Counted from the stretch's first letter, positions 37,994 to 46,580 are shown. The stretch: 64,000 nucleotides of DNA from Sphingopyxis sp. H073 (GCF_001468395.1 NZ_LNSG01000002.1:487641-551640), one strand, 5' to 3'. The notes: a model not told the origin generated them from the letters alone. Program-made: numbers and translations.

Positions 37994-38317
37994 TCAAAGC
38001 CGCCGCAGCCGCTGCGTCCCCGCAAACCACAGCGCGAGGACCAGCAGCAGCGGCGGCGCAAGGCCCCAGTGCGCGGGCCCCGCGAGCGGCGCGAGCAGGT
38101 CCGACGACGACAGCAGCCACAGCGCCGCGAGCAACGCGCCGATCGCCAGCGCCTCGAAACCGAAACTCTTCCAGAAGCGGCGCTCGGCGCGCGCCAGCGC
38201 CGCCTCGGCGTCGATCCGGTGCTCGACGCGGACCAGAAACGCGCGGTCGCCCGGCCGCTCGGGTGGTGCCAGCGCCGCGCCCAGCATCGCGTCGAAAGCC
38301 TCGTCGGGCTGCGTCAT
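37994..38317 (-). CDS. Small membrane protein downstream of sigma factor, 107 aa
   Basis: A soluble acidic N-terminus (TQPDEAFDAMLGAALAPPERPGDRAFLVRVEHRI) precedes two membrane helices (about 52-68 and 78-97). The ATG at 38,317 overlaps the sigma factor stop in ATGA. The arrangement resembles small transmembrane anti-sigma factors without a zinc motif, but this role is inference from position. Confidence 0.7.
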   Translation of the reverse strand: MTQPDEAFDAMLGAALAPPERPGDRAFLVRVEHRIDAEAALARAERRFWKSFGFEALAIGALLAALWLLSSSDLLAPLAGPAHWGLAPPLLLVLALWFAGTQRLRRL

Positions 38318-38769
38318 GATGCGCCTCCTTCGCCGATCATCTTCTGCGCCTTCGCGCGCCCGCGCAAGACCAGCGATTTGAGCGTACCGAGCGGCACCCC
38401 CATGATCTCGGCCGCCTCGCCGTGCGAGCAGCCATGGCCGAAGCACAGGGTGAGCGCGGCGCGTTCCTGCGGCGACAAGCCGGCGAGCAGGCGTTCGGCG
38501 TCGATCGCGGCGTCGCTTGCCGGCCGCGGATCGCTCGACGTCGGGACATCTTCGCCGGCCGCCAGCCCCTCGCGCCGCCGCGCCGTGCGGCGCTGGTCGA
38601 GGAAAAGCCGCCAGCCGATCCCCATGACCCACGCGCCATAGCTGCCCTGCCCCCGATAATCGCGCGCGCGGCTCCAGGCCCGCACCAACGCCTCCTGCGC
38701 CAGATCGTCGGCATCGCTCCCCGCGACGCGCGACAGGAAGCTCCGCAATCGCCCCTCGTGCCGCAGCAC
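38314..38769 (-). CDS. RNA polymerase sigma-70 family factor (ECF type)
   Basis: Region 2 (DADDLAQEALVRAWSRARDYRGQGSYGAWVMGIGWRLFLDQRR) and region 4 (LLAGLSPQERAALTLCFGHGCSHGEAAEIMGVPLGTLKSLVLRGRAKAQ) are both clear. The first standard start, a GTG at 38,769, gives 151 residues but trims the start of region 2. In the same frame sigma-like sequence continues upstream (DWALNQRVAGGDRAAFQLLV) as far as a CTG at 38,856 preceded by GAGGAG. The true N-terminus may therefore be at that CTG. It lies between a DUF6249 protein and a small membrane protein, with overlapping ends. Confidence 0.85.
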   Translation of the reverse strand: MLRHEGRLRSFLSRVAGSDADDLAQEALVRAWSRARDYRGQGSYGAWVMGIGWRLFLDQRRTARRREGLAAGEDVPTSSDPRPASDAAIDAERLLAGLSPQERAALTLCFGHGCSHGEAAEIMGVPLGTLKSLVLRGRAKAQKMIGEGGAS

Positions 38770-38848
38770 GAGGAGCTGGAATGCGGCGCGATCTCCCCCG
38801 GCAACGCGCTGGTTGAGCGCCCAATCGGCATCCGCGGCAACTTCACCG

Positions 38849-39457
38849 TCACGCAGCGCCGCGCTCCTCGGCGGCGGCCGCGCGCGCGAGGCGGCGGCGA
38901 TAGAGCAGCGCGGCGCCGACGAAGGCGGGGAACAGCGCGGCGCCCGCCGACAGGCGGATCAGCTGCTCATGCCCCTGGATCAGCCCGAAGCCCGCCATCG
39001 CGAGCCCGATCGCCAGCAGCACCAGCCCGTTGCGGTCGTCGCCGGGCGCGTCGCCCGACTTGCCGAACCCGATGCCAAGCTGCTCGTAGGGCTTGTTGAG
39101 CTTGTCGATCATCGGCAGCGCCGCGTCGGACTTTGCCTCGAGCGCGCGGCGGATCGAACGGTGTAGCATCCACGCATGGAGCAGCCGCGCGAGCAGGAAG
39201 AAGCCGATCACGAACAGCGCGACCATCGTGATATTCTCGAGCAGGTTGAAGAAGCTGTCGCTTACCGCAACCAGCTCGGTGGTCGGCGGCGGCGGCGGCA
39301 TGAACGAGGCGATGTCGCGCGGGTCGATATAGGCGGCGACGTCGGCGGCGCTGATCACCTCGCCCGGCGCGACCGGCACGGTAACGCTTGCGGCGGGCAC
39401 CGGCGCGGCGGGAACCGCGGCGGCTGTGGCGGCGGCGGCGGCAAGCAAATAGCTCAT
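38849..39457 (-). CDS. DUF6249-type membrane protein, 202 aa
   Basis: A signal-like N-terminus with an Ala/Pro-rich low-complexity region (1-60, including PPPPPTTE) is followed by one membrane helix (about 74-93, ITMVALFVIGFFLLARLLHAW), a cytoplasmic basic helix, and two more hydrophobic segments (about 143-160 and 167-185). This is the pattern of the DUF6249 proteins found beside sigma factors in sphingomonads; function unknown. It probably heads the three-gene sigma operon. Confidence 0.75.
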   Translation of the reverse strand: MSYLLAAAAATAAAVPAAPVPAASVTVPVAPGEVISAADVAAYIDPRDIASFMPPPPPTTELVAVSDSFFNLLENITMVALFVIGFFLLARLLHAWMLHRSIRRALEAKSDAALPMIDKLNKPYEQLGIGFGKSGDAPGDDRNGLVLLAIGLAMAGFGLIQGHEQLIRLSAGAALFPAFVGAALLYRRRLARAAAAEERGAA

Positions 39458-39640
39458 TCTCTTTCTCCTTCACGCCCGGGGCGTGTGAAACCACAGGCGG
39501 CGGCTCCCGGCAAGGCGGGACGGCTGCGCCGGGGAACGCAAGCCGAGCCCGCGCGGAGCCGCCGCCAGGACCGGCATCGCGCCGATCATCGACTGGACGG
39601 CGTCGCGGCGCCAATCGGATGCAGGCCGGGCGATATTTTT

Positions 39641-39665
39641 TTGGGCCACGGCTATTCGGGCCCAA
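39641..39665. terminator. Hairpin TTGGGCC/GGCCCAA
   Basis: Perfect 7-base arms with an 11-base loop are flanked by T-runs on the plus strand (seven before, four after). It lies in the 650-base gene-free stretch 39,458-40,108. That stretch otherwise holds the two repeats listed next and, presumably, the promoter of the DUF6249 gene. Confidence 0.35.
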
Positions 39666-39741
39666 TTTTGGTTGGGGGCAGGAGGTGATCGTTCCAGTAC
39701 AAGCGTGCGCGCCGCCACCTGGTCTCGCCAATGTCGGAAAT

Positions 39742-39860
39742 GGGGTGGATTCCAAATATTCGTCACCCCGGACTTGATCCGGGGTCCACGACTTCAACGC
39801 CGCGCTGGATCCCGGATCAAGTCCGGGATGACGAAGAGGGGACGTCTAAATTGGGGTGGT
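39742..39860. repeat. 119-bp intergenic repeat, copy B (inverted)
   Basis: This is the reverse complement of the element at 613-731 with about six differences in 119 positions by eye. The two copies face each other 39 kb apart. Confidence 0.85.
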
Positions 39861-39880
39861 TTCCAGACCGTCCCCTATTT

Positions 39881-39962
39881 CCGTTCGTGTCGAGCGAAGT
39901 CGAGACACCCGGCAGCCTTGCGCCTAGCCGGGGGGCATCTCGACTTCGCTCGATGCGAACGG
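39881..39962. repeat. Paired TCTCGACTTCGC repeat
   Basis: CCGTTCGTGTCGAGCGAAGTCGAGA is mirrored by TCTCGACTTCGCTCGATGCGAACGG (given in part) around a variable middle of about 30 bases. A half-unit of the same family is at 10,750-10,776. Nothing further is recognisable in 39,963-40,108. Confidence 0.75.
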
Positions 39963-40108
39963 ATTAGGTTGGCCGTCACGTGCACAACCGGTCGCTTCCT
40001 GTCATCCGATCCAGATCGGCGCCGAGGGGAGCCGATGCCCGAACCCCGTCGCGCCACCCCGCGATCGACATGACGTCCCCGACACGGCGTTTCGGCGCGA
40101 TCCGCGTC

Positions 40109-41869
40109 TCAGCTCGAAAGCGCGGCCTCGCGGCCCGGCGCTTCGCCGGGCGGGTCGTTGAGGCAGCGCTGGATGACGACGCAGTCGCGCCCGCTGCGCT
40201 TGGCGTCGTACAGCGCTTCGTCGGCGAGCCGGTAGAGCTGCTGGAAATCGCTTGCGGGCCGCACTTCGGCGACGCCGACGCTCGCGGTCACACTCCCCTC
40301 GCCGATCACGACGCTATGGTCGCAGGCGGCGATGCCGCGCCGCACGCTTTCGGCAAAGCGCGCCAGCACCATCCCTTCCATGCCCACGGTCAGCAGGCCG
40401 AACTCCTCGCCGCCGAGGCGCGCGACCGAGCACATCGGCCCTTCCCAGCGTTCGATCCGGCGCGCGACCTCGCACAGCACGGCGTCCCCCGCGTCATGGC
40501 CATGGACGTCGTTGATCGATTTGAAACGGTCGATGTCGACAACCAGCAGCGCGGCGGCCAGATCATCGGCGTGCGCGCGGTCGAGCAGCGGGGTCACGCT
40601 CTCGACGAAGCCGCGGCGGTTGAGCAGCCCGGTCAGCGGATCGCGGCGCGCGAGCTGCTGCGCAAAGGCCTCCGCCGCGCGCGCGCGGTCGCGCTCGATC
40701 CGCAGCTGCGCGAGTCGCCGCGTCGCCGACGCCGACAGCCACAGCGCCTGCCAGGTCGCGGCGAGCAGGACCATGACCTTCGACCCGCCGCCCCACAGGC
40801 TGTCGTCGACATCGACGATATGGATAAAGGCAAGCACCGCCATCGGCAGGCACCAGGCGGCGAGGAAATCGCGCGCCTCGACCGACCCGCGCCGCCAGGC
40901 GATACCGAGGCAGGCGGCGACCGCGGCGAGATCGGCGAGGATGACCAACCCCAGCAGATCGCCCCACCACGCCAGATTTTCGCTGCGGATCAGCGCCAGC
41001 GGCACGCCGACGACGCCGACGAACCCGCCGAGCGCGAGCGCCGCCAGTCGCAGGCGCCGCGCCACGAGCCGCGCGTCGATGGCGAGCACGGCGCTGGCGG
41101 TGGCGATAGCGATCGCGAGGCAGGCGAGGAAGGTTCCGATCTTGGCCGACGCGGTGCCGGCGAGCCCCGGCAGCAGGCCGAGATGCGCCTGCGACCAGAC
41201 CGCGCCCCACAGCAGCATCGTCGCCGACCAGCCGGCCTGCCACGCGAGATAGGAGCGGCGGACCGCGACCGCGAGCGACAGGCTGTAGATGCCGCTGACG
41301 AGCAGCAGGGTCAGCGCCGCGCCGATCGCGATCGCCATGCCGGTCGACTGGACGATCGCGTCCCCCTTCGGGATCAGGCGCGCGCGGAGCAGGTCCACGC
41401 TCGCCAGCCGGTCGAAGCGCATTGTCACCGCGGTCAGCGGTACCGTCCGCTCGGGCGCCTCGAACAATATCTGCCCGCCCGCGCGCCAGTGCGAGCCATA
41501 GTCCCCCTGACGCACCTGCTGCCAGCGGGTCTGCCCGTCGGCATAGGTGAAGGCGACCGCGAGCCGGTCGAAGCGCGACTGGTGGATCATCAAGGCGGCA
41601 TCGCCGCGCCAGCGCTGCCCGCGCTCCGGCGCGGCGCGCAGCCAGAGGCTCGCCTTATGGTATCCGGCGGGCGAGCCGGCGCAGGAAAAGACCAGCGAGC
41701 GAAGACCGGCATCGGGCAGGGCGAGCGGGCTTTGCGCATGGCAAAGCGGGGCACCCACTTTGAGCGTTTCGGCGCGCGACGGCGCCGCCGACAGGGCGCA
41801 GACGAGCATCGCCAGCCCCGGCACAAGGCGGCCGCGCAGCATCGTCCACAGATTGCCCCCCGCAGTCAT
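40109..41869 (-). CDS. Diguanylate cyclase with 7TM sensor (7TMR-DISM type), 586 aa
   Basis: A signal peptide (MLRGRLVPGLAMLVCALSAAPSRAE) is followed by a periplasmic beta-rich domain (about 35-180), seven hydrophobic helices (about 188-400), a short coiled coil (ATRRLAQLRIERDRARAAEAFAQQ) and a GGDEF domain. The active-site motif is RLGGEEF and DIDRFKSINDVHGHDAGD holds the metal Asp, so it should make cyclic di-GMP. The layout matches 7TMR-DISM receptors with a DISMED2-like sensor. The start is fixed by AGGAGG six bases before the ATG at 41,869. It is transcribed alone. Confidence 0.9.
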   Translation of the reverse strand: MTAGGNLWTMLRGRLVPGLAMLVCALSAAPSRAETLKVGAPLCHAQSPLALPDAGLRSLVFSCAGSPAGYHKASLWLRAAPERGQRWRGDAALMIHQSRFDRLAVAFTYADGQTRWQQVRQGDYGSHWRAGGQILFEAPERTVPLTAVTMRFDRLASVDLLRARLIPKGDAIVQSTGMAIAIGAALTLLLVSGIYSLSLAVAVRRSYLAWQAGWSATMLLWGAVWSQAHLGLLPGLAGTASAKIGTFLACLAIAIATASAVLAIDARLVARRLRLAALALGGFVGVVGVPLALIRSENLAWWGDLLGLVILADLAAVAACLGIAWRRGSVEARDFLAAWCLPMAVLAFIHIVDVDDSLWGGGSKVMVLLAATWQALWLSASATRRLAQLRIERDRARAAEAFAQQLARRDPLTGLLNRRGFVESVTPLLDRAHADDLAAALLVVDIDRFKSINDVHGHDAGDAVLCEVARRIERWEGPMCSVARLGGEEFGLLTVGMEGMVLARFAESVRRGIAACDHSVVIGEGSVTASVGVAEVRPASDFQQLYRLADEALYDAKRSGRDCVVIQRCLNDPPGEAPGREAALSS

Positions 41870-41912
41870 GTGCCTCCTATTGCATGAAAATCTTCGAAAA
41901 TCTTTACCGGCG

Positions 41913-42215
41913 TCAGCCGCGCGGCCGCCCGACGCGCAGCCGGACCGCGATCCGGTCGCCGCGACCGATCGCTTCGGCGCGCTGCACCGCGACCTTGACC
42001 GGCACCAGATAGCCGCCGTCGCGCGGGAACAGCGAGGTGGTGAATTCGGTCGACCCGACCCGCGCGACCACCGGCACGACCCCCCAGCCATAGCTTTCGG
42101 TGAGCGCGGCATAGCGGATGTCGGCGACATGCGCGTCGGGCACGACCGCGAACAGATAAGGCGCGGGGCCGCGCCATTCGATCACCTCGGCCTCGAATGC
42201 GATATCCTCGTCCAT
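41913..42215 (-). CDS. DUF1905-family protein, 100 aa
   Basis: This is a small beta-rich protein: FEAEVIEWRGPAPYLFAVVPDAH, the central VPVVARVGSTEFTTSLFPRDGGYLVPVK and the final GDRIAVRLRVG. These are the hallmarks of the DUF1905 beta-barrel fold, often found fused to or beside YdeI/OmpD-associated proteins; its function is unknown. It follows the comM remnant by a few bases on the same strand and so may depend on the comM promoter, now cut off by the prophage. Confidence 0.82.
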   Translation of the reverse strand: MDEDIAFEAEVIEWRGPAPYLFAVVPDAHVADIRYAALTESYGWGVVPVVARVGSTEFTTSLFPRDGGYLVPVKVAVQRAEAIGRGDRIAVRLRVGRPRG

Positions 42216-42218
42216 GCC

Positions 42219-42725
42219 TCAGTTCCGCGGCGCCTGCCGCCGATAGCTCAGCGCTTCGGCGATGTGGATGCGGCCGATGGCGTCCGCCCCCGCCAGGTCG
42301 GCGATCGTCCGCGCCACGCGCAGGATGCGCGTATAGCCGCGCGCCGACAAGCGCATCGCTTCGGCGGCCTGCGCCAGCAACTGCCGGCCGGGCTCGTCGG
42401 GCGTCGCGACGGCTTCGAGCAGTTCGCCGTCGATCTCGGCATTGGTGCGCGCCTTGTGGTCGGCGTAGCGCGCGGTCTGGATATCGCGCGCCGCCGCGAC
42501 GCGCGCGGCGACCTCGGCGCTGCCCTCGGCGGGCGGCGGCAGGACGAGGTCGGCGGCGCGCACCGCCTCGACCTCGACATGCAGGTCGATACGGTCGAGC
42601 AACGGCCCCGACAGCTTCGCCTGATAGTCGGCGGCGCAGCGCGGCGCGCGGCTGCACGCGAGCGCGGGGTCGCCGAGGTGGCCGCAGCGGCACGGGTTCA
42701 TCGCCGCGACGAGCTGGACCCAATT
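42219..42725 (-). pseudogene. comM: comM (YifB, Mg-chelatase-like) 3' part, interrupted by prophage
   Basis: The reading frame gives QLVAAMNPCRCGHLGD, LSGPLLDRIDLHVEV, ARTNAEI, LSARGYTRILRVARTIADL and HIAEALSYR, which are the end of the ChlI-like AAA+ core and the whole Mg_chelatase_C domain of ComM, about 168 residues. ComM is a hexameric branch-migration helicase used in natural transformation and normally has about 500 residues, so the N-terminal two thirds, with Walker A and B, are missing. Homology stops just before QLVAAMNP, where low-GC sequence with the recombinase gene begins. The missing part should lie at the far end of the prophage. Confidence 0.9.
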
Positions 42726-42735
42726 TGCGACGCAT
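42708..42735. other. Probable attachment site (attL) in comM
   Basis: Host-like comM coding ends within GACGAGCTGGACCCAATTTG. The codon expected to be Phe (before Gln-Leu-Val) reads as Val, placing the crossover beside CTGGAC. The exact core cannot be defined without the right end. A 10-base palindrome CCGTTAACGG at 42,748-42,757 lies between the junction and the recombinase gene and could be its binding or regulatory site. Confidence 0.6.
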
Positions 42736-42780
42736 GTAGAACAAAATCCGTTAACGGCTGTCCTGTAAGCGGAACCCAAG

Positions 42781-44418
42781 ATGACCCAGAATGCAATCAT
42801 ATACGCTCGTTTTAGCACCGCAGAACAAAGCAAGGGCTATAGCCTAGAACGACAGAAAGCCACGGCAATTGAATTTGCTGCCAATCGTGATTGGTTGGTT
42901 GAAAAGACCATCACAGACGAAGGGCGAAGCGCATTCCACGGCGCAAATCGTTTGGAAGGGTCAGCCCTTCACGATTTTGAACTGGAGGCACGAAATGGCC
43001 TCCATCGTGGCAAAGTCCTAGTCGTTGAAAACATCGACCGTTTGAGCAGACAGGGAGCCAAGGCGGCTGCTCAGCTTATCTGGTCCCTCAACGAAGCTGG
43101 CGTTGACGTCGCCACCTATCACGATAGCCACATTTATCAGGCTGCTAACAACAGCGACATGATGGACTTGTTCAAAGTCATCATCCTTGCCCAGCAGGCG
43201 TATGATGAAAGCGACAAGAAGAGCAAGCGCACGAAGGCCAGTTGGGACGACCGCTTTAACGCAATCGAGAACGGCAACCAAAAGCCTGAAAAAGTCCCAC
43301 ATATGCCCAATTGGGTGAAGCGCGTTGATGGCGCTTATGTGCTAGATGAACACCGAACGAAGGTGCTCAACGAGATTTTCGACCTCTACATAAATGGCGT
43401 CGGCATCCATCGGATTGTCACCATTCTGAATGAGCGTGGAGAGCCAAGCTGGACCAGCATCTACCATAAGCGGAACGTCAATGGCTGGTTCTATAGCTAT
43501 ATCTATCGGCTGCTCACCAAGCGCACCGTGTTGGGCGAATATGTCACAAGCGATGGCCGCATACTGGCAACCGATTTTTACCCTCAGGCTGTCACCGCAG
43601 AGAAGTTCAATCTAGCCCAAGCTGCCTTAGGAATGAGAAAGGGCAACCAAAAGCGGACGGGCACCAATCGAAATCGGAACCTGCTTAGCCAACTCGTTGT
43701 TTGCTCAGAATGTGGCGGCGGCGCTCATTTCAACCACACAACCGATACCGTCCAAAAATACACCAAGGTCAGCGGCGAGGTGGTCAACTACCGCCGTAAG
43801 ACATATCGAAAGATGCGCTGTGACCGCGCCCGCAGAAAGCATAACTGCGACAACCAGACGATCCTCAACTACGATGTGATCGAAAAGACCGTGCTGGACG
43901 AATTGCTCCCGCTTCTGGTGGACAAGCCGACGAACAACCGTGCTGCCAATGAACTCAGTGAAAAGATCGCTGAGCTGGCACGGCTCAAAGATGCCAATCA
44001 ATCGCGCTTAGACAACCTCATTGATGCCGTGGCTGACGGCGGTTCAAAAGCACTCGTCCAGAGGATCGAGAAGCTAGAAGCAGATATGGAACGCCAAGCA
44101 GCCGAGATTGATGAATGGCAAAAGCAGCTTGCCATCGAACTCGCGCAGCCGTCGAACGATGACGACATTGCCCTAGTGGACAGCTTGCGTGACGAGCTTA
44201 TCAGCGATGATGACGAGATTAGGACTTACACTCGCGGGCGGGTCAACATCGCATTGAGGCGGTTGCTCCATCGTATCGACATTTTGCCGAACGACACCTT
44301 TCGGATTTGGTCTAACGAAAATGCTTGGTGGCTGTTCGATGATGCAGGGACGCTGTTGGAAGGCGAACAGACCCTAGCGGCGCAATCTGCTCACCAGATA
44401 TTTCCATTGGTCCTCTGA
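42781..44418 (+). CDS. Large serine recombinase (phage integrase), 545 aa
   Basis: The N-terminal resolvase domain (1-150) has the nucleophile in IIYARFSTAEQ, SLERQ, and the arginine motif region VLVVENIDRLSRQG. It is followed by a Recombinase domain (about 170-275, VLNEIFDLYINGVGIHRIVTILNERGEPSW), a zinc ribbon (QLVVCSECGGGAHFNH... RKHNCDN) and a coiled coil (about 385-450), as in phiC31-type integrases. It inserts the element into comM. Its codon use is clearly less GC-rich than the host genes. It faces into the prophage, 56 bases from the junction. Confidence 0.95.
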   Translation: MTQNAIIYARFSTAEQSKGYSLERQKATAIEFAANRDWLVEKTITDEGRSAFHGANRLEGSALHDFELEARNGLHRGKVLVVENIDRLSRQGAKAAAQLIWSLNEAGVDVATYHDSHIYQAANNSDMMDLFKVIILAQQAYDESDKKSKRTKASWDDRFNAIENGNQKPEKVPHMPNWVKRVDGAYVLDEHRTKVLNEIFDLYINGVGIHRIVTILNERGEPSWTSIYHKRNVNGWFYSYIYRLLTKRTVLGEYVTSDGRILATDFYPQAVTAEKFNLAQAALGMRKGNQKRTGTNRNRNLLSQLVVCSECGGGAHFNHTTDTVQKYTKVSGEVVNYRRKTYRKMRCDRARRKHNCDNQTILNYDVIEKTVLDELLPLLVDKPTNNRAANELSEKIAELARLKDANQSRLDNLIDAVADGGSKALVQRIEKLEADMERQAAEIDEWQKQLAIELAQPSNDDDIALVDSLRDELISDDDEIRTYTRGRVNIALRRLLHRIDILPNDTFRIWSNENAWWLFDDAGTLLEGEQTLAAQSAHQIFPLVL

Positions 44419-44542
44419 GCTAGGAAGCCAGTTGATCGTTGGCTCAGCGTCCGTAGGAACCAGCGTTGCCCGCTTTACGTGACATTGGGTGCAACGAAAG
44501 CGTCGTGCTGCCTGTCGCTTGTCCCTGTTCCATCGATGGCAC

Positions 44543-45319
44543 ATGGCTGCCATGACTTATCAGGATGCAAACTACGAAACGATATATACCGCCGCAGTAT
44601 CGATCATGCGTATGGAGATGAAGGTATTTTGTTTAGCGGATTACGTCATCAACAATGCCGCATCTTCTGAATTTCGTCTTTGGTTTCAGAGTGAAGAGGA
44701 TCTAGATTTTTCTCTAACGGGCCTCGAGGTTTTTTTGAATATCGTGATGAAGATATCGCCCACGTTCGGTGGCCATGAACAGCGAGAATCGATAATCAAG
44801 ACCCTCAATGCCTACATGCTTGAAGATGGCTTTGGCTTCCAGTTTGAGGGCGGTCAGATCATCGAGATTGGTTCAACTTACGTCCACAAGGAAGTGGTCG
44901 TGCCAGTGCTCGGACTTCTATCTGACCCGCAATATGCGACGGTCAATCAAGAGTTCCGCAAGGCGCACACAGAGTTCCGCCAGGGCGACTATGAGGACTG
45001 CATTCACGATTGCTGCAATGCGTTTGAGAGCTTGATGAAGATCATCGCTGCCAAGCGTGGATGGACTGAGATAACCGAAAAATCGACGGTGAAGGACCTC
45101 GTCAAAGCGATCTTCGACCATCAGTTTATCCCTGCCTACATGAGCACAGAATTCACAGGCCTACGGACGATCCTAGAAGGCGGTGTCAACGTGGTCCGCA
45201 ACAAGGCAGGTGGCCACGGACAAGGAGCAACACCGCGCACGATCGACAAGCAGGTGGCAGAGTTCCAGCTTAACCAAACCGCTGCGGCATTGAAGCTGCT
45301 GGCTGAATACGACACATAA
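44543..45319 (+). CDS. Abi_C-domain (AbiJ/STM4504-like) protein, possible phage defence
   Basis: The last 120 residues (EFRKAHTEFRQGDYEDCIHDCCNAFESLMKIIA to the end, with LRTILEGGVNVVRNKAGGHGQG) have the form of the abortive-infection C-terminal domain, PF14355, found in AbiJ and STM4504/CBY_0614 proteins. The N-terminal half is an acidic helical region I do not recognise. Two starts, 44,543 and 44,552, are possible; neither has a strong ribosome site. Next to the integrase in the accessory zone, it may exclude other phages. A bidirectional terminator follows. Confidence 0.65.
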   Translation: MAAMTYQDANYETIYTAAVSIMRMEMKVFCLADYVINNAASSEFRLWFQSEEDLDFSLTGLEVFLNIVMKISPTFGGHEQRESIIKTLNAYMLEDGFGFQFEGGQIIEIGSTYVHKEVVVPVLGLLSDPQYATVNQEFRKAHTEFRQGDYEDCIHDCCNAFESLMKIIAAKRGWTEITEKSTVKDLVKAIFDHQFIPAYMSTEFTGLRTILEGGVNVVRNKAGGHGQGATPRTIDKQVAEFQLNQTAAALKLLAEYDT

Positions 45320-45337
45320 TCGCGAAGCCACAGAAAA

Positions 45338-45364
45338 GCCCGCCCAATGACATGCTGAGCGGGC
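45338..45364. terminator. Bidirectional terminator
   Basis: AAAAGCCCGC and GCGGGC form a 6-bp GC stem with a 15-base loop, with four A before it and a CTTCTC pyrimidine tract after it. It separates the convergent Abi_C-like gene and the secreted-protein gene. Confidence 0.6.
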
Positions 45365-45374
45365 CTTCTCGCGT

Positions 45375-46160
45375 CTACCGTGTGGGGAACGCAGCCACGA
45401 CCTGATTGGTCCCGTTCATCAACAATCCGCACTGAATGTCAGCAACGAGAACCGTAGCATTGACCGTCACGTCTGTGGGGTTGCTGATCGTCGTATCGCC
45501 ATAGGGATAAGTCGCGCGAACCACGTAAGGTAGTTTGGGAACGGCGACGATTGCGATCTTCGCTTGCGGCTTAAACGCCTGCGCTTCCGCTACGCTCATT
45601 GGCACCCGTCCAACGACAGCATCCTTGTCTGAGATAAACAGGTTGTCGTTGTAGCGAGCTGGTTCGCCTTCAAAGATGGCCTTTTCCGTGCGCGTTATCT
45701 TCGTCACCGTGGTTTTGGCGCCAAAGCCGTTCTGAGCAGAGTATGTGCCCGTTTCGACCTCGCTGCTCGATATTGTGACGTCCAGATTGCCCATCGTGCT
45801 GGCCTTGGGCGACGTTACCTTGGCGTAGTAGAAGGTGTCCCATGCACTGAAATTGGTGTTGTCAAAGAGATAGGACTTCACCTCAAATGCGCCCGCGTCG
45901 GCATTGTAGGCCAGGTATTGAGCACCTTCGATCTTCTTGGAGATTATGAGGGGGCCAGAACCGCCAGATGAAGCAAGGCGCGCCTGATAAGCATCGCTGG
46001 TTTCGAACTCGCCCTTGGGCGCCACAGGCTTGATGCTCCCAACGGCTTGATCGAATGTCAGGGGCGCGACCGTTGTTCCTACATAGGACGCGCACGTCGA
46101 TTGAGCTTGAGCAGCGGCTGGCGCAGCAACGAGCAGCACGCCAAGAAAGGTATTTTTCAT
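45375..46160 (-). CDS. Hypothetical secreted phage accessory protein, 261 aa
   Basis: A clear signal peptide (MKNTFLGVLLVAAPAAAQAQ) precedes a beta-rich mature protein with a Cys near each end (STCASY, IQCGLLM). I recognise no domain. The start at 46,160 is set by GGGGGATGGA just before it. Being secreted, not structural and located between the integrase and tail genes, it fits a moron gene that alters the lysogen's envelope. The 45-base gap to the upstream gene suggests co-transcription. Confidence 0.65.
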   Translation of the reverse strand: MKNTFLGVLLVAAPAAAQAQSTCASYVGTTVAPLTFDQAVGSIKPVAPKGEFETSDAYQARLASSGGSGPLIISKKIEGAQYLAYNADAGAFEVKSYLFDNTNFSAWDTFYYAKVTSPKASTMGNLDVTISSSEVETGTYSAQNGFGAKTTVTKITRTEKAIFEGEPARYNDNLFISDKDAVVGRVPMSVAEAQAFKPQAKIAIVAVPKLPYVVRATYPYGDTTISNPTDVTVNATVLVADIQCGLLMNGTNQVVAAFPTR

Positions 46161-46205
46161 TCCATCCCCCATATTTTGGAACAGGCCAGCAATGCGCTTC
46201 ATCCC

Positions 46206-46580
46206 TTAGAACTTACGGGCTGGGAAGCCGGTGAATGGCGCAGGGACGCAAGTGCCCGACCTCATGCTCGTGAATGAACCGATCTTGATCGTTGAGAGAT
46301 AAGCACCGCTTTCCCTGTTGACCTTCACGAAAGAGGCCAGCGTCTCCGAATTATTGAGATATTTGAAGACCAATTCCGTGTCCGTAACGGCTTCGAGCTG
46401 CGACGTGCTTTCACACTTATCCATGCAATAGCGACGGCCATCCAGATCAATTCGATACACCATGGTAAAGTCGTCAGACGTGGTTTTGGCGCTTGGCCCT
46501 GTGCCAACCACGGTCAATCCGGTGCCAGAGCATATCAGATTGAACGCCGCGGCCGCCGCCATCAAAGCTGTAGCAGTCAT
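46206..46580 (-). CDS. Hypothetical exported protein, 124 aa
   Basis: A hydrophobic N-terminus (ATALMAAAAAFNLICSGTG) looks like a signal peptide or lipid anchor; the LIC-S triplet could be a lipobox with Cys at residue 17. The mature part includes MVYRIDLDGRRYCMDKCESTSQL, two close cysteines likely to form a disulfide. AAGGGGG precedes the start. The same ribosome-site style is seen at the 47,796 gene. No family is recognised. It probably forms an operon with the secreted protein downstream. Confidence 0.6.
   Translation of the reverse strand: MTATALMAAAAAFNLICSGTGLTVVGTGPSAKTTSDDFTMVYRIDLDGRRYCMDKCESTSQLEAVTDTELVFKYLNNSETLASFVKVNRESGAYLSTIKIGSFTSMRSGTCVPAPFTGFPARKF

Noticed and set aside
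39980..41887. 635-codon plus-strand frame opposite the GGDEF gene
   Set aside because: Antisense shadow; the GGDEF gene has a perfect ribosome site and active-site motif.
42700..42760. tRNA-type attachment site for the prophage
   Set aside because: No tRNA gene is present at the junction; the interrupted gene is clearly comM.
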